Source of the DNA: an uncultured Bartonella sp.
GTDB taxonomy: Bacteria; Pseudomonadota; Alphaproteobacteria; Rhizobiales; Rhizobiaceae
NCBI GenBank assembly: GCA_946478665.1
Contig: CAMLCZ010000001.1
Span: forward strand, 1 to 64,000
DNA: 64,000 bases
Direction of reading: 5' to 3'
Below are positions 52,183 to 64,000 of this stretch, piece by piece. How positions within the stretch are numbered: the first letter of the stretch is position 1; every line of letters starts with the position of its first letter. A program made the translations under genes and the position numbers. The notes under the pieces were generated by a model. It saw only the letters and a list, made by a program, of their open reading frames with translations, ran no database searches and had not been told where the DNA came from.

Positions 52183-53013
52183 TCAGGAACCTATTGTAGG
52201 CACATAAAAGGTATTATTTTGTGAAAGTGTGAAGACTTCACATCCATCTTTGGTAACACCTAACGAATGCTCATATTGTGCTGACAGTGATCTATCACGG
52301 GTTACCGCTGTCCAGCCATCACTCAAGATTTTTACACCAGGCTTTCCTAAATTAATCATCGGTTCGATCGTGAACATCATTCCTTCACGTAATTCCGGAC
52401 CTTCACCGGGATTGCCATAATGAAGTACGTTAGGCGCATCATGGAAAAGCTGTCCCAAACCATGGCCACAAAAATCCCTCACAACCGAACAACGTTCTGA
52501 TTCGGCATAACGTTGAATAACAGCACCGATATCACCCATTGTGGCACCCGGTTTAACGGCAGCAATAGCACGCATGAGACATTCATGTGTTACTTCAAGC
52601 AATCGTTCTGACGCGCGTTTAATTGGCCCGACAGGGTACATACGACTGCTATCACCATGCCAACCGTTCAGTATGAATGTCACATCAACATTGACAATGT
52701 CGCCGGTATGAAGCGGCTTGTTGTCAGGGATACCGTGGCACACAACATGGTTGATCGATGTGCAGCAAGAATTTGTATAACCGCGATAGTTAAGATCTGC
52801 CGGAAGAGCACCACGATCTGCACCAAACGCAAAAACAAAGTCATCAATTTCCTGCGTCGTAACACCCGGTTTGATAATATCAACCAACGCATCCAGACAC
52901 TCAGCGGCAAGTTTACCAATTTCCCGCATGCCGGCAAATGCTTCTTCATCGAAAATACGGATCTGACCGGTGTATTTTATGGGTGCATTTTTATAATTGA
53001 CGTAACTAACCAT
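52183..53013 (-). CDS. map: Type I methionyl aminopeptidase
   Basis: [49 protein letters not shown]. Confidence 0.96.
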   Translation of the reverse strand: MVSYVNYKNAPIKYTGQIRIFDEEAFAGMREIGKLAAECLDALVDIIKPGVTTQEIDDFVFAFGADRGALPADLNYRGYTNSCCTSINHVVCHGIPDNKPLHTGDIVNVDVTFILNGWHGDSSRMYPVGPIKRASERLLEVTHECLMRAIAAVKPGATMGDIGAVIQRYAESERCSVVRDFCGHGLGQLFHDAPNVLHYGNPGEGPELREGMMFTIEPMINLGKPGVKILSDGWTAVTRDRSLSAQYEHSLGVTKDGCEVFTLSQNNTFYVPTIGS

Positions 53014-53433
53014 CTGTCTAACTATTCTCTGTCTTTTAGCGAATGCTGAATATCGTTTCAGCTATTGTAATACCGAAATTAGTATATTCTACTTTATTGT
53101 CTGCATTTAAGCGTAAATCAAGTGTCTGTGATTTATAACGGTTTATTATCTTAACAATAATAGTAAAGGAGCATGCAGCGATTTGGTGTTTTTTAATAGC
53201 ACTTTTACGTGATCATTTTGTTCAAGAATGAATGAGCAGTTTTCTCATAAAGAACAAACTTTATTGATATTATCATGAATTTGGCAATAATCAAAATATT
53301 TGCCAAAAATATCGCCGACTATTATCAATAGACACTTGAAAATATTCGGTTTCTCTAAACCTTTGTGACTTATAAAATGAATGTCATGCATTATTTGCCG
53401 ATAACGCCAAATACATCCACGACATAAAGATGA

Positions 53434-53544
53434 TTAGAGTGCAGCGATAAGATCACCAATTGTCATATTTGCACATAATATCATAGCAGTGGTAACAATA
53501 GCGACAGCCATAAGTGTTACGGTCGTTTTTGTCTGAATGGTCAT
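53434..53544 (-). CDS. Candidate 36-aa single-TM membrane peptide (absent from the ORF track)
   Basis: MTIQTKTTVTLMAVAIVTTAMILCANMTIGDLIAAL; AAGGGGAT Shine-Dalgarno-like motif before the ATG. Confidence 0.6.
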   Translation of the reverse strand: MTIQTKTTVTLMAVAIVTTAMILCANMTIGDLIAAL

Positions 53545-53709
53545 GATCGATCCCCTTATTCGATGAATTGTTTGATTTTCTTATTGATCTCAAAGATGAC
53601 TGGATTTAGGCATCAACAAGGCAAATTTTGGTTCTTTTTAAGTAAGGTTAATTCGGGGACGCTAAAATTTGCCAATATTGGAATGCGTGAGATGAAATGA
53701 GTAAATGGT

Positions 53710-54540
53710 ATGGCTGGGACTGATAGAAAACGTGAAAATTTGACTGGTGGGCCTGTTATTGTTTTGGTTGAACCTCAGTTGCCGGAAAATATTGGTATGG
53801 TTGCTCGGGCTATGGCTAATTTCGGTCTTTCAGAACTAAGGCTTGTGAACCCTCGTGAAGAATTTCCCAGTGAAAAAGCAATAGCAACCGCAAGCAAAGC
53901 AGATCATATCATTAACGCTACCAAAGTGTATGATACTTTGCGCGACGCTATTGCCGATATGAATTATGTTTTTGCTACAACAGCGCGTGAACGAGATGGT
54001 TTTAAGCCGGTAAAAAGTGCAGTGGAAGCAGCTGGAGTTTTAAGAAAAAAGGACGATTCCGGATTAAAGACAGCTATTTTATTTGGCCGTGAGCGTTGGG
54101 GGTTGAATAATGACGAGATCAGTCTTGCTGATGAAATTGTAACTTTTCCTGTCAATCCAGCATTTTCATCACTCAACATTGCGCAAGCTGTTTTATTAAT
54201 GTCTTATGAGTGGATGAAGTCTGGTCTAGCTCAAGAGACGGACACCGCTTTTAGAAATGAACCTGCAGAGCCTGCAGATAAAGCATCGTTACACGGTTTG
54301 TTTAAACAATTGGAAGAGGCGTTGGATGTACGCGGATATTTCCGACCGAAGGAACGGAAATCAATAATGGCTGAAAATCTACGCTCGGTACTGACACGTG
54401 CGGCATTTAGCGAACCCGAAATACGGTTATTGCGGGGCGTTGTTTCATCGCTCGATCATTTTTCGCCAAAACTACCGCGCGGGGCAGGCGCACCGGATAC
54501 GCGAAAAAGAATAAAAGATAGTGATAATGAAAATGAGTGA
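53710..54540 (+). CDS. trmJ: RNA methyltransferase, TrmH/TrmJ family
   Basis: [49 protein letters not shown]. Confidence 0.9.
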   Translation: MAGTDRKRENLTGGPVIVLVEPQLPENIGMVARAMANFGLSELRLVNPREEFPSEKAIATASKADHIINATKVYDTLRDAIADMNYVFATTARERDGFKPVKSAVEAAGVLRKKDDSGLKTAILFGRERWGLNNDEISLADEIVTFPVNPAFSSLNIAQAVLLMSYEWMKSGLAQETDTAFRNEPAEPADKASLHGLFKQLEEALDVRGYFRPKERKSIMAENLRSVLTRAAFSEPEIRLLRGVVSSLDHFSPKLPRGAGAPDTRKRIKDSDNENE

Positions 54541-55333
54541 ACGTCCCATATTGTTCTTTGATAGCGGCATTGGTGGTTTAACGGTACTGCGTGAAGCGCG
54601 CATTTTTATTCCTGATCGTCATTTCATTTATCTCGCGGACGATGCCGCTTTCCCTTATGGCGCGTGGGAGGAACGCGACTTAAAAAAACACATTATAGAA
54701 CTTTTTGATACCTATCTGAAACAATATGATCCTGCATTGTGTGTTGTTGCGTGCAACACCGCGTCTACCTTGGTTCTGGATGATTTGCGCCGTGTATTTT
54801 CGTCAATACCGTTTGTCGGTACAGTGCCAGCGATTAAACCCGCGGCCGAACAAACGCGTTCGGGTTTAATATCGGTGCTCGCGACACCCGGAACAGTAAA
54901 GCGCGCATATACACATGAACTCATCAATTCATTTGCTAGTAAATGTCATGTCGAGTTGGTGGGTAGTGCAAAACTTGCAGCATTTGCTGAGGATTATTTA
55001 CGCCGTAACCCTGTTGATCTTGACCGTGTAAAAGAGGAAATTACACCATGCTTTGTCGAGCGTGACGGAAAAAGAACAGATATTGTTGTGCTTGCGTGTA
55101 CCCATTATCCTTTTCTTGTAAATTTGTTTCGCAAATGTGCGCCTTGGCCAGTGGATTGGATTGATCCTGCCGAAGCAATTGCAAAACGTGCCTTATCACT
55201 ATTGCCTGATGCCGATGAGGTTCATCAATTGGATCAACAACTCGATGTGGCGCATTTCACATCTTGTCGTAGCGATTACGCAACACGCAGATTACTGCAT
55301 GGTTTTGGCCTTAAATGTGACTGGGTTGCTTGA
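54521..55333 (+). CDS. murI: Glutamate racemase
   Basis: [35 protein letters not shown]. Confidence 0.96.
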   Translation: MIMKMSERPILFFDSGIGGLTVLREARIFIPDRHFIYLADDAAFPYGAWEERDLKKHIIELFDTYLKQYDPALCVVACNTASTLVLDDLRRVFSSIPFVGTVPAIKPAAEQTRSGLISVLATPGTVKRAYTHELINSFASKCHVELVGSAKLAAFAEDYLRRNPVDLDRVKEEITPCFVERDGKRTDIVVLACTHYPFLVNLFRKCAPWPVDWIDPAEAIAKRALSLLPDADEVHQLDQQLDVAHFTSCRSDYATRRLLHGFGLKCDWVA

Positions 55334-55530
55334 CTTCTATTTGTAACATAATTAAAAGCCTACCAACTGTTACTCGTTTTCGAGATACAGATAAACTAAC
55401 GTGTCCCGTGAATATCTGCGCAATGCGTGCGCGAGTTATTCTGTCAGTCCCTGAATATGAGGGCAGAGGAGGGCGCGTTTCCCAGAAATTTCTTTTTTGG
55501 AAATTTCGTTTTAATTGAAAAGGAAATGCG

Positions 55531-56148
55531 ATGAGCAAGCGCGAAAGTACGAAATATAAAATTGACCGCCGTATGGGTGAAAACATCTGGGGGCGTCCAA
55601 AATCTCCAGTTAACCGCCGTGAATATGGTCCAGGTCAACACGGACAGCGTCGTAAAGGTAAACTTTCTGACTTTGGTACACAGTTGCGTGCTAAACAGAA
55701 GTTGAAAGGCTTTTATGGCGATATTTCTGAAAAGCAATTCCATAAAATTTATGAAGAAGCAGCTCGCCGCCGTGGTGATACAGGCGAAAACCTGATCGGC
55801 TTGTTGGAATCACGTCTTGATGCGATTGTTTATCGTTCAAAATTTGTGCCAACAGTTTTTGCTGCTCGTCAGTTTATCAACCATGGTCATGTCAATGTTA
55901 ACGGACGCCGTACAAATATCCAGTCATATCGTTGCAAACCAGGTGATGTGATTGAAGTGCGTGAAAAGTCAAAGCAATTGACAATGGTTCTTGAAGCTAC
56001 CCAATTGGCAGAGCGTGATGTACCTGACTATATCGATGTCGATCATAACAAGATGAAGGCTACTTACACACGTATCCCTGCATTCTCAGATGTTCCTTAT
56101 GCAGTGCAAATGGAACCAAATCTGGTTGTCGAATTTTATTCACGTTAA
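55531..56148 (+). CDS. rpsD: 30S ribosomal protein S4
   Basis: [48 protein letters not shown]. Confidence 0.98.
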   Translation: MSKRESTKYKIDRRMGENIWGRPKSPVNRREYGPGQHGQRRKGKLSDFGTQLRAKQKLKGFYGDISEKQFHKIYEEAARRRGDTGENLIGLLESRLDAIVYRSKFVPTVFAARQFINHGHVNVNGRRTNIQSYRCKPGDVIEVREKSKQLTMVLEATQLAERDVPDYIDVDHNKMKATYTRIPAFSDVPYAVQMEPNLVVEFYSR

Positions 56149-56173
56149 TCGTGCATTTTATTCAAATTTTTGG

Positions 56174-56204
56174 ACAGGGAGCCTTTTGGCTCCCTGTTTT
56201 CGTT
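56174..56204 (+). terminator. Rho-independent terminator downstream of rpsD
   Basis: ACAGGGAGCC-TTTT-GGCTCCCTGT-TTTCGTTT. Confidence 0.88.
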
Positions 56205-56216
56205 TAGGGCTATAAT

Positions 56217-57074
56217 TTGATCTTTAATGAGGGCTGTAAGATGGATGAAATCAACGATAGTGACAACGCCGCCGATGGCTGCCATCCAATGTTTCTCAAT
56301 GCTCCCAAAACAGTTGAATTTAATAAATTAAGAAAACGACTGTTACGCCATATGCGTCAAGCAATTGATGATTTTTCAATGGTAAAGCCAAATGAAAGAT
56401 GGCTTGTTGCGCTTTCTGGCGGAAAAGATTCCTATGGCTTGTTAGCTCTATTATTAGACCTGAAGTGGCGTGGCCTTTTGCCGGTAGACTTGTTGGCATG
56501 TAATTTAGATCAAGGACAACCGGGATTTCCCAAAAATATATTGCCTGATTTTCTTAATAGCTATGACATACCTTTTCGTATTGAATATCAGGATACCTAT
56601 TCAATCGTTACCGATAAATTGGATAATAATCAGACATATTGTTCTTTATGTTCCCGATTACGTCGTGGCAATCTTTATCGTATTGCGCGCGAAGAGGGGT
56701 GCTCTGCACTTGTTTTAGGTCATCATCGTGATGATGTGTTGGAAACATTTTTTATGAACTTGTTTCATGGCGGGCGCCTTGCCGGTATGCCCGGAAAATT
56801 GAAAAATGACGAAGGCGATCTTATGGTGTTGCGTCCGCTTATTTATGCAGCGGAAGAAGATCTAGCCAAATTTGCTGAACATATGTGTTTTCCAATTATT
56901 CCCTGCAATTTATGCGGCAGCCAAGATGGTTTGCAGCGTAATGCTATGAAGGCAATGTTAAGCGACATTGAAACAAGAATGCCGGGACGAAAAGATACAA
57001 TGATAAGGGCGCTAACGAATGTGCGCCCTAGTCATTTATTGGATAACAAACTGTTTGATTTTAACGCGCTTTAA
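56217..57074 (+). CDS. ttcA: tRNA 2-thiocytidine(32) synthetase TtcA
   Basis: [33 protein letters not shown]. Confidence 0.95.
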   Translation: MIFNEGCKMDEINDSDNAADGCHPMFLNAPKTVEFNKLRKRLLRHMRQAIDDFSMVKPNERWLVALSGGKDSYGLLALLLDLKWRGLLPVDLLACNLDQGQPGFPKNILPDFLNSYDIPFRIEYQDTYSIVTDKLDNNQTYCSLCSRLRRGNLYRIAREEGCSALVLGHHRDDVLETFFMNLFHGGRLAGMPGKLKNDEGDLMVLRPLIYAAEEDLAKFAEHMCFPIIPCNLCGSQDGLQRNAMKAMLSDIETRMPGRKDTMIRALTNVRPSHLLDNKLFDFNAL

Positions 57075-57127
57075 GATGCAAGTTTAAAGCGCGCGCACAC
57101 TAGTTTGATTGTATGGCGTTGATTACC

Positions 57128-58405
57128 TTATTTGTTTTTGGGTACCACAGTATTAAAATTTGACTGCTTTACATCGGTAAATAAACGACCTTTTTCTGCG
57201 ATAAGAACAAAGATAATTGCACCAATACTCAGGAAGAAATATCCGCCTGCAATGAGTGTTGTGTGCCCATTATATTGTTGAGCAATCATAATGCCTATGC
57301 CAGCGCTGATTGTTGTTTGTAAGAAACCGAATACCGATGACGCTGTTCCTGCGACTTTTCCAAGCGGTTCCATTGCTAAAGCGTTGAAATTTGCGCCCAA
57401 GCCGCCAAAAGAAAACATCAGCGTGATAAACAGAATCATGAAAAAGGTGAAAGGGGCTGCACCACCCGCCATTGCACACCAAACAAACCAAACGAAGGAC
57501 GTGGCACAGAATATCAGTAGCAAGCTATGGGATATTGTCCGCATACCGAACCGGCCAACAAATAGCGAATTTAGAAAGGCTGAAAGTGCTTGAAATGCAG
57601 CAACCAGCGCAAATGCAGCAGGAAACCAGACACCTAAATGATAAATTCCGTCATAGATTTGTTGTGCAGTATTAAGCGTGCAAAACAGACAACTAAGAAT
57701 AAGTGAAAATGCCAGTGTGTAGCACAAGGCGACACGGTTCGAGATAACGATCCATAAACCCGTACCCACTGAAGAAAATGTCAGGGGTCTTTGCTCATAC
57801 AAGGTTTCAGGAAGTCTGAAATAAACCCAAATCGCAATAATCAGGCCGGCAATACTCATAAAAATGAAAATTAGTTGCCAATGGCCAAATATCATTATGG
57901 TTTGCCCAATTGCAGGTGCGATAACAGGAATAACCATAAATACCATCATGGCAATCGACATGACTTCAGCCATTTTACGTCCACCATAAATATCACGAAC
58001 GATAGATACGGTGAGAACGCGTGTGGCGGCCGCTCCAACGCCTTGAATCGAACGTAATACCAGAAGGGCTGCAAAACTTGTTGAAAATGCACATGCTGCA
58101 GAGGTGATTATATAAAATATCAAACCAGCGATAATCGGTTTTCTACGTCCAAAACGATCACTGATTGGACCAAAAAATAATTGGGAAACACCAAAACCGA
58201 CAAGATAACAAAAAATGATATAATGCTGATCGTTGGCGCCTGTCATTTGTAAACTGTGCGACATGTCGCTCATGGCCGGAAGCATAATATCAATAGCAAT
58301 GGCATTTGTTGCCATTAAGGCAGCTATCATCGTTATGAACTCTTTGTAGCCAAGGCGTTTTTTTACAGACTCGATATGAGAAAGCTCGTCGGTTGTATGG
58401 GGCAT
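57128..58405 (-). CDS. MFS multidrug efflux transporter, Bcr/CflA family
   Basis: AIDIMLPAMSDM; GPISDRFGRRKPIIAGL. Confidence 0.92.
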   Translation of the reverse strand: MPHTTDELSHIESVKKRLGYKEFITMIAALMATNAIAIDIMLPAMSDMSHSLQMTGANDQHYIIFCYLVGFGVSQLFFGPISDRFGRRKPIIAGLIFYIITSAACAFSTSFAALLVLRSIQGVGAAATRVLTVSIVRDIYGGRKMAEVMSIAMMVFMVIPVIAPAIGQTIMIFGHWQLIFIFMSIAGLIIAIWVYFRLPETLYEQRPLTFSSVGTGLWIVISNRVALCYTLAFSLILSCLFCTLNTAQQIYDGIYHLGVWFPAAFALVAAFQALSAFLNSLFVGRFGMRTISHSLLLIFCATSFVWFVWCAMAGGAAPFTFFMILFITLMFSFGGLGANFNALAMEPLGKVAGTASSVFGFLQTTISAGIGIMIAQQYNGHTTLIAGGYFFLSIGAIIFVLIAEKGRLFTDVKQSNFNTVVPKNK

Positions 58406-58476
58406 GAAATCCTCATAATAAAAGTGCCGATACGACGACCGGCACCATTATTGTAGTTAATAATGGATTAGTTTTT

Positions 58477-58809
58477 CTATGCAGTTTTTACTGCTATTCC
58501 ATTTTCTTCGAGAAGAGATTGAAGTTCGCCATTCTGGAACATTTCTCTGACGATATCACACCCTCCAATAAACTCCCCTTTTACATAGAGTTGCGGGATT
58601 GTTGGCCAATTTGAATAGTCTTTAATGGCTTGGCGTAATTCATCAGAGGTTAAAACATTGACGCCTTTATAGTCGAGACCCAAATAGTCTAAAATTTGTA
58701 CGACTTGACCTGAAAATCCACATTGTGGAAATCCCGGAGTGCCTTTCATAAAGAGTACAATGTCATTTGACTTAACTTCATTATCAATAAAATCGCGCGC
58801 AGCGGTCAT
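58477..58809 (-). CDS. grxD: Grx4 family monothiol glutaredoxin
   Basis: [44 protein letters not shown]. Confidence 0.96.
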   Translation of the reverse strand: MTAARDFIDNEVKSNDIVLFMKGTPGFPQCGFSGQVVQILDYLGLDYKGVNVLTSDELRQAIKDYSNWPTIPQLYVKGEFIGGCDIVREMFQNGELQSLLEENGIAVKTA

Positions 58810-58908
58810 CTTATATCCTTCCGTATTACAGCATTACTGCTGACAAAAAGTTCTTCCTTTATATAAAGGAAGACTTGAGTGAAACCAAGCGCTACAAACA
58901 ACAAAGAA

Positions 58909-59142
58909 TCAATCTGGTACGCTTGTTTGCAATGCGAGTGCGTGTAACACACCGCCCATATTTCCTTTTAACGCTTGATAGACCATTTGATGTTGCTGTA
59001 CGCGATTTTTTCCGCGAAAGCTTTCTGCTACAACTTCTGCCGCGTAATGTTCTCCATCGCCAGCTAGATCGCGAATTGTCACTTTGGCATCGGGAATACC
59101 TTCGCGAATGAGTGTTTCAATCGCATGTGCGTCCATTGCCAT
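58909..59142 (-). CDS. BolA family protein
   Basis: MDAHAIETLIREGIPDAKVTIRDLAGDGEHYAAEVVAESFRGKNRVQQHQMVYQAL. Confidence 0.95.
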   Translation of the reverse strand: MAMDAHAIETLIREGIPDAKVTIRDLAGDGEHYAAEVVAESFRGKNRVQQHQMVYQALKGNMGGVLHALALQTSVPD

Positions 59143-59206
59143 CGTGTAGTCTCCTGTCTTTTGTGGCCATCACTTCCCTATAAAAAGCAATAGCACTGAA
59201 TTTACG

Positions 59207-61432
59207 TTATTTATTGTCCATAAAATTAGGGAACCAATTTTCATAGGCATCATGCAATGAGTCAACAGACAACTTGAACTGGTTTTCCACTTCCAAATGG
59301 TCGCCTTCAACTTTACCTACAATCTGCAAATCAACTGATGATTGTTTGCCGGCTGCTATAACTTTTGGCAGTTCAGGCGCGTTAACAGCAATAAGATAAC
59401 GCGCTTGGTCTTCTCCAAATAGTTCGGCATGAGGCGGCGTTTGTCCTGTAAGTTGTGCCTTGATGCCCTTTTTCGACTTTATAACCATTTCGGCTAAAGC
59501 GAGCGCTAAACCACCGTCGGAAAGATCGTGACAAGTTGTAATCATTCCCGTTTCAATCAAATGGCGGACAAATTCACCATTCTTTTTTTCCATTGAAAGA
59601 TCAACGTGCGGAGCATCACCGTCAGTTCTATTTAGAATATCACGTAAATAGATTGATTGTCCCAAATGCGAGCCACAACCGCCAACCAATATGATTGTGT
59701 CACCAGACTGCATGGCATCAATTCTTGCCATTTTTTTCCAGTCTTTCAACAGGCCAACACCTGCCATTGTTGGAGTGGGAAGAATACCTTCGCCATTGGT
59801 TTCGTTGTAGAGTGAAACATTGCCGGAGACGATTGGAAAATCAAGCGCGTTACAAGCTTCGCCAATACCTTTGATGGCAAAAACAAGTTGACCCATAATT
59901 TCAGGTTTTTCAGGATTACCGAAGTTAAGGTTATCGCTACAAGCAAGCGGTAAAGCACCTGTGGCCGTAATATTACGCCAACATTCAGCAACAGCCTGTT
60001 TGCCGCCTTCAAACGGGTCAGCCTTACAATAACGTGGTGTCACGTCAGATGAAAATGCCAAAGCTTTCTGTTTATGACCATCAACGCGGATAACGCCAGC
60101 ATCACCCCCTGGGCAAACAAGACTATTTCCCTGAATTAGTGTGTCATATTGCTCATAGACCCAACGCCGCGAACTTTGATCGGCAGAGCCAACCAATTGG
60201 ATAAGCGCTTGCCCCAAATCATCAACCTGTTTCACATCATTTGTTGATAATGCGGCGGCTTTAACGGGTTCTATCCAAGGGCGGTCATATTCAGGCGCTT
60301 CATCACCGAGTTCTTTTATTGGTAAATTGGCAACTTCTTCGCCATGTTGATAGACACGAAACCGTAAATCGTCCGTTGTTTTGCCAACGATTGCAAAATC
60401 CAATCCCCATTTATGGAATATCGCCTCAGCAGTGTCTTTTAATTCAGGTTTCAGGATCATTAACATCCGTTCCTGACTTTCAGACAACATCATTTCATAG
60501 GCAGACATATTTTCTTCGCGGACTGGGACACAATCAAGATCAAGTTCAATACCGAGATTGCCTTTCGCACCCATTTCTACAGCAGAACAGGTTAAACCAG
60601 CTGCCCCCATATCCTGAATGGCATTAACGGCACCTGATGCCATCAGCTCCAAACAAGCCTCGAGAAGACATTTTTCTGTAAAAGGGTCACCAACCTGTAC
60701 GGTAGGGCGCTTTTCCTCAATGGTGTCGTCAAACTCGGCAGACGCCATTGTTGCTCCGCCAACCCCATCTCTACCAGTTTTTGCACCGAGATAGACAACC
60801 GGCAAACCAACACCTTCTGCCTTGGAATAAAATAGCGAATTTGTTTTGGCAATTCCTGCGGCAAATGCATTTACTAATATATTTCCGTTGTAGGATTTAT
60901 CAAAATTGACTTCACCGCCAACAGTTGGCACACCAAATGCATTCCCATAGCCACCAACGCCTGAAACAACGCCAGCCACCAGATGCCTAGTTCTTGGGTG
61001 GTTAGGTTCACCAAATCTTAAAGCATTCATTGCAGCAACAGGACGCGCGCCCATTGTAAAAACATCGCGCAAAATACCGCCGACACCCGTCGCTGCGCCT
61101 TGATATGGCTCGATATAGGAGGGGTGGTTGTGACTTTCCATTTTGAAAACGACACATTCACCATCACCGATATCAACAACACCAGCATTTTCACCGGGGC
61201 CTTGTATGACACAGTCACCTTCCGTTGGCAGCGTTCGCAACCATTTTTTAGAAGACTTGTATGAGCAATGCTCATTCCACATGGCAGAGAAAATACCAAG
61301 TTCTGTGAATGTCGGTTCACGACCAACAAGTTCAAGAATACGGTCATATTCTTCAGGTTTTAAACCATGTGCGGCGATAATATCTGGCGTTATTGAAATG
61401 TCGTTATTCCCGCTCATTGGTTTATACTCCAA
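59207..61432 (-). CDS. purL: Phosphoribosylformylglycinamidine synthase subunit PurL
   Basis: [48 protein letters not shown]. Confidence 0.97.
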   Translation of the reverse strand: MEYKPMSGNNDISITPDIIAAHGLKPEEYDRILELVGREPTFTELGIFSAMWNEHCSYKSSKKWLRTLPTEGDCVIQGPGENAGVVDIGDGECVVFKMESHNHPSYIEPYQGAATGVGGILRDVFTMGARPVAAMNALRFGEPNHPRTRHLVAGVVSGVGGYGNAFGVPTVGGEVNFDKSYNGNILVNAFAAGIAKTNSLFYSKAEGVGLPVVYLGAKTGRDGVGGATMASAEFDDTIEEKRPTVQVGDPFTEKCLLEACLELMASGAVNAIQDMGAAGLTCSAVEMGAKGNLGIELDLDCVPVREENMSAYEMMLSESQERMLMILKPELKDTAEAIFHKWGLDFAIVGKTTDDLRFRVYQHGEEVANLPIKELGDEAPEYDRPWIEPVKAAALSTNDVKQVDDLGQALIQLVGSADQSSRRWVYEQYDTLIQGNSLVCPGGDAGVIRVDGHKQKALAFSSDVTPRYCKADPFEGGKQAVAECWRNITATGALPLACSDNLNFGNPEKPEIMGQLVFAIKGIGEACNALDFPIVSGNVSLYNETNGEGILPTPTMAGVGLLKDWKKMARIDAMQSGDTIILVGGCGSHLGQSIYLRDILNRTDGDAPHVDLSMEKKNGEFVRHLIETGMITTCHDLSDGGLALALAEMVIKSKKGIKAQLTGQTPPHAELFGEDQARYLIAVNAPELPKVIAAGKQSSVDLQIVGKVEGDHLEVENQFKLSVDSLHDAYENWFPNFMDNK

Positions 61433-61445
61433 TTTGATATGATAA

Positions 61446-61847
61446 TTAGCACTGGTTATCGCCTTTAACCCAACGATTCAAATTTTCTGCAATCGTATTA
61501 CCGAGAGATGTGGCCATCAAAGGTCCATAGGCCGAAACTTTTGCTGGTGATCCTTGTGCTTCGACCACAAGCAATGGTTTGCCTGTCGGATCATTGTGAG
61601 GCAATACTAAAATTCGTGGACGACCCGAGTAGGATTGAAGTTCGGGTGCAAGGCCGTAACTTCTAAAGCTTGCGTTTCCAGATTTAAACCAACAACGATT
61701 TGCAGTCAGAGCAATATGTTCCATGGTTTTTAGTGCAGGTTGACTGCTTGCAAGCTCAATATTGGATGGAACAGTATCTTTGACACATCCAGAAAATGTC
61801 GCAGATGCAAATAGCAGCGCAACGACTGATTTTATTAGTAACTTCAT
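61446..61847 (-). CDS. Hypothetical lipoprotein inside the purQ-purL operon
   Basis: Lipobox-like FSGC after N-terminal signal; 4-nt overlap with purQ end (ATGA). Confidence 0.75.
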   Translation of the reverse strand: MKLLIKSVVALLFASATFSGCVKDTVPSNIELASSQPALKTMEHIALTANRCWFKSGNASFRSYGLAPELQSYSGRPRILVLPHNDPTGKPLLVVEAQGSPAKVSAYGPLMATSLGNTIAENLNRWVKGDNQC

Positions 61848-62512
61848 GCTGCAATTCCTAATGCGCCAGAAAAAAGAGCTCTACCATCTGTCCCACCATG
61901 AGCTGGTTCAATAAGATTTTCAGGATGAGGCATCATTCCAAGAACATTGCCTTTTTCGTTCACGATACCGGCAATATCATTTATTGAACCATTGGGATTG
62001 GTACTTTCAGCATAGCGAAAGACGACTTGTCCATTCCCTTCTAATTTTGCAAGGGTATTTTCGTCTGCATAATAGTTACCGTCATGATGCGCGACAGGGC
62101 AACGTATGATTTGGTTTTGTTGGTAGTTATGCGTAAAAGCGGTTTTTGCATTTGCAACTTGCAACTTTACCTCGCGGCAAACAAATTTCAGCGACGTATT
62201 GCGCATAAGAACGCCGGGCAACAAACCAGCTTCAACCAAGATCTGAAAACCATTACAAACGCCCATGACCATTACGCCTGCAGCGGCTTTTTCTGCTATT
62301 GCGCGCATAACAGGCATACGCGCAGCGATGGCGCCACATCTGAGATAATCCCCATAGGAAAAACCACCGGGAATAACGATAAGATCAACATTGGGTATCG
62401 TTGTTTCTGTTTGCCAAATTGTGAGCGGTGCTGTGCCGGTTATTTGGTGCAAAGCACTAATCATATCGCGATCCCGATTTAATCCGGGTAATTGAATAAC
62501 TGCTGCTTTCAT
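61844..62512 (-). CDS. purQ: Phosphoribosylformylglycinamidine synthase subunit PurQ
   Basis: [42 protein letters not shown]. Confidence 0.97.
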   Translation of the reverse strand: MKAAVIQLPGLNRDRDMISALHQITGTAPLTIWQTETTIPNVDLIVIPGGFSYGDYLRCGAIAARMPVMRAIAEKAAAGVMVMGVCNGFQILVEAGLLPGVLMRNTSLKFVCREVKLQVANAKTAFTHNYQQNQIIRCPVAHHDGNYYADENTLAKLEGNGQVVFRYAESTNPNGSINDIAGIVNEKGNVLGMMPHPENLIEPAHGGTDGRALFSGALGIAA

Positions 62513-62537
62513 GATTCAATCCAATTAGACAGGCAGA

Positions 62538-62777
62538 TCAAACAAGATCTATGTGGTAGTTTTCGATAACAGTATTGGCGAGCAACTTTTCACACATAGC
62601 TGTTAGTTGTTTTTTTGCCTCGTCTTCCGACATGTTATCAAGAACGATATCAAAAACCTTGCCCTGTCTTACAGATTGAACACCTGCAAAATCCAAACTA
62701 TCCAAGGCGCCGACAATGGCTTTTCCTTGTGGATCGAGAACCCCGTTTTTCAAAGTGACAGTAACACGCGCTTTCAT
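62538..62777 (-). CDS. purS: Phosphoribosylformylglycinamidine synthase subunit PurS
   Basis: MKARVTVTLKNGVLDPQGKAIVGALDSLDFAGVQSVRQGKVFDI. Confidence 0.96.
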   Translation of the reverse strand: MKARVTVTLKNGVLDPQGKAIVGALDSLDFAGVQSVRQGKVFDIVLDNMSEDEAKKQLTAMCEKLLANTVIENYHIDLV

Positions 62778-62820
62778 TCTATTTTTCCTGCTTTGTTTGC
62801 CTGTACGGCAGAAAAGGTAA

Positions 62821-62840
62821 AGGCGGCATTCAAGCCGCCT
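62821..62840 (-). promoter_or_regulatory. Intercistronic hairpin between purC and purS
   Basis: AGGCGGC-attcaa-GCCGCCT, 7-bp GC-rich stem without T-run. Confidence 0.6.
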
Positions 62841-62845
62841 ATCGA

Positions 62846-63610
62846 TTACTTTACCAATGTTGGCCCTAATGGACGCTGCGGCTCATTTTCGTTCATGATA
62901 CCAAGGCGTTTTGCCACTTCTTGATAGGCTTCAATCAATCCACCCATATCACGGCGGAACCTATCTTTATCCATTTTTTCTTTCGTATTGATATCCCACA
63001 GACGAGATGAATCTGGCGAAATTTCATCGGCCAAGACGATACGCATAATATCACCTTCCCAAAGGCGGCCAAATTCCATCTTGAAATCAACCAATTCAAT
63101 TCCAACACCAATAAACAATCCTGTCAGGAAGTCATTGATACGAATTGCAAGTTGCATAATATCTTCAAGCTCTTGGGGGCTCGCCCAACCAAAGGCTGTG
63201 ATATGTTCTTCCGACACCATAGGGTCATCAAGTTCATCTTTTTTATAGTAATATTCTATGATGGATTGTGGAAGTTGGGTTCCTTCCTCAATACCTAGAC
63301 GCTTGGACAAAGACCCTGCAGCGATATTACGCACCACAACCTCAAGAGGTATAATTTCAACAGCTTTAATCAGCTGTTCGCGCATATTGATACGCTTAAT
63401 AAAGTGGGTTGGAATGCCGATTTTTGCCAGTTGGGTAAAGATATATTCTGAAATACGGTTATTGAGAACACCTTTGCCATCAATAATCTCATGCTTTTTC
63501 GCGTTGAATGCGGTAGCATCGTCTTTAAAAAATTGAATATAAGTCCCTGGCTCCGGCCCCTCATAAAGAGTTTTAGCTTTGCCTTCATAAATGCGGTGGC
63601 GACGATTCAT
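62846..63610 (-). CDS. purC: Phosphoribosylaminoimidazolesuccinocarboxamide synthase
   Basis: [58 protein letters not shown]. Confidence 0.97.
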   Translation of the reverse strand: MNRRHRIYEGKAKTLYEGPEPGTYIQFFKDDATAFNAKKHEIIDGKGVLNNRISEYIFTQLAKIGIPTHFIKRINMREQLIKAVEIIPLEVVVRNIAAGSLSKRLGIEEGTQLPQSIIEYYYKKDELDDPMVSEEHITAFGWASPQELEDIMQLAIRINDFLTGLFIGVGIELVDFKMEFGRLWEGDIMRIVLADEISPDSSRLWDINTKEKMDKDRFRRDMGGLIEAYQEVAKRLGIMNENEPQRPLGPTLVK

Positions 63611-63821
63611 AGTGTTTGCCTACTATTCTTACAGGGTGAAATTTATATTATGCAATCACTACCTTAATTAAAGTAATTTCTCAATCACTGCTTCCTTAAA
63701 CAGCGACAATTTTTCTGATTTGGAACAATTTATTTTTATTGTAGTGGTGGGAAATAGAAAAACGACGAATTCTGCAGTCACGATTATCTATAAAAATAGT
63801 GACAATATGGAGAGGGATTAA

Positions 63822-64000
63822 ATGGACGGGATGAAAGAGCGCGAAGACGCTTTTGAAAAGAAATATGCGTTAGATGAAGAGTTACGTTTCAAGGCAGATG
63901 CCCAGCGTAACCGTATGATTGGGCTTTGGGCTGCTGACCATTTGGGTAAAAGCGGTAGCGAAGCGGAGGAATACGCAAAAGAAATCGTAAAATTGGCGTT
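63822..64000 (+). CDS. DUF1476 family protein (alphaproteobacterial F1-ATPase zeta-subunit-like), truncated by window edge
   Basis: MDGMKEREDAFEKKYALDEELRFKADAQRNRMIGLWAADHLGKSGSEAEEYAKEIVKLA. Confidence 0.9.
   Translation, partial: MDGMKEREDAFEKKYALDEELRFKADAQRNRMIGLWAADHLGKSGSEAEEYAKEIVKLA

Noticed and set aside
62084-62482. + strand ORF 132 aa
   Set aside because: Antisense to purQ; no recognisable domain.

Overview
The window looks like the chromosome of a low-GC Rhizobiales/Bartonellaceae-type alphaproteobacterium (inferred from gene content and order, not searched). From about 6.5 kb to 64 kb it is mostly ordinary housekeeping DNA: tRNA-Thr, aat-accCB, cobS/cobT, thiM, a mobA-mobB fusion, rnr-topA, dprA-plsY-pyrC-pyrB, gatCA, a livFGMHK transporter, cysE, radC, map, murI, rpsD, ttcA, grxD/bolA and purL-purQ-purS-purC. 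Two regions stand out. (1) Positions 1-6.5 kb form a decayed accessory or prophage region beside tRNA-Thr. It contains broken tail genes and an array of five inverted repeats sharing a TCAAATTTGA-type core, with outer arms that differ between copies but stay complementary (3363-3733). (2) Positions 37.8-40.6 kb hold a two-gene cassette (short-chain dehydrogenase plus secreted NHL/SMP-30-like propeller). On its left is a decayed second copy of gatC-gatA and on its right a decayed second copy of the upstream UPF0173 hydrolase 3' end, while the intact hydrolase and intact gatCA lie outside. That layout is expected from single-crossover (Campbell-type) integration or from a tandem duplication with insertion. 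I also found genes missing from the ORF track: rpmG, a 57-aa ORF, a 36-aa membrane ORF, a GTG-start CDS at the left edge, and a DUF1476 CDS at the right edge. All family assignments come from reading the protein sequences; no database search was run.
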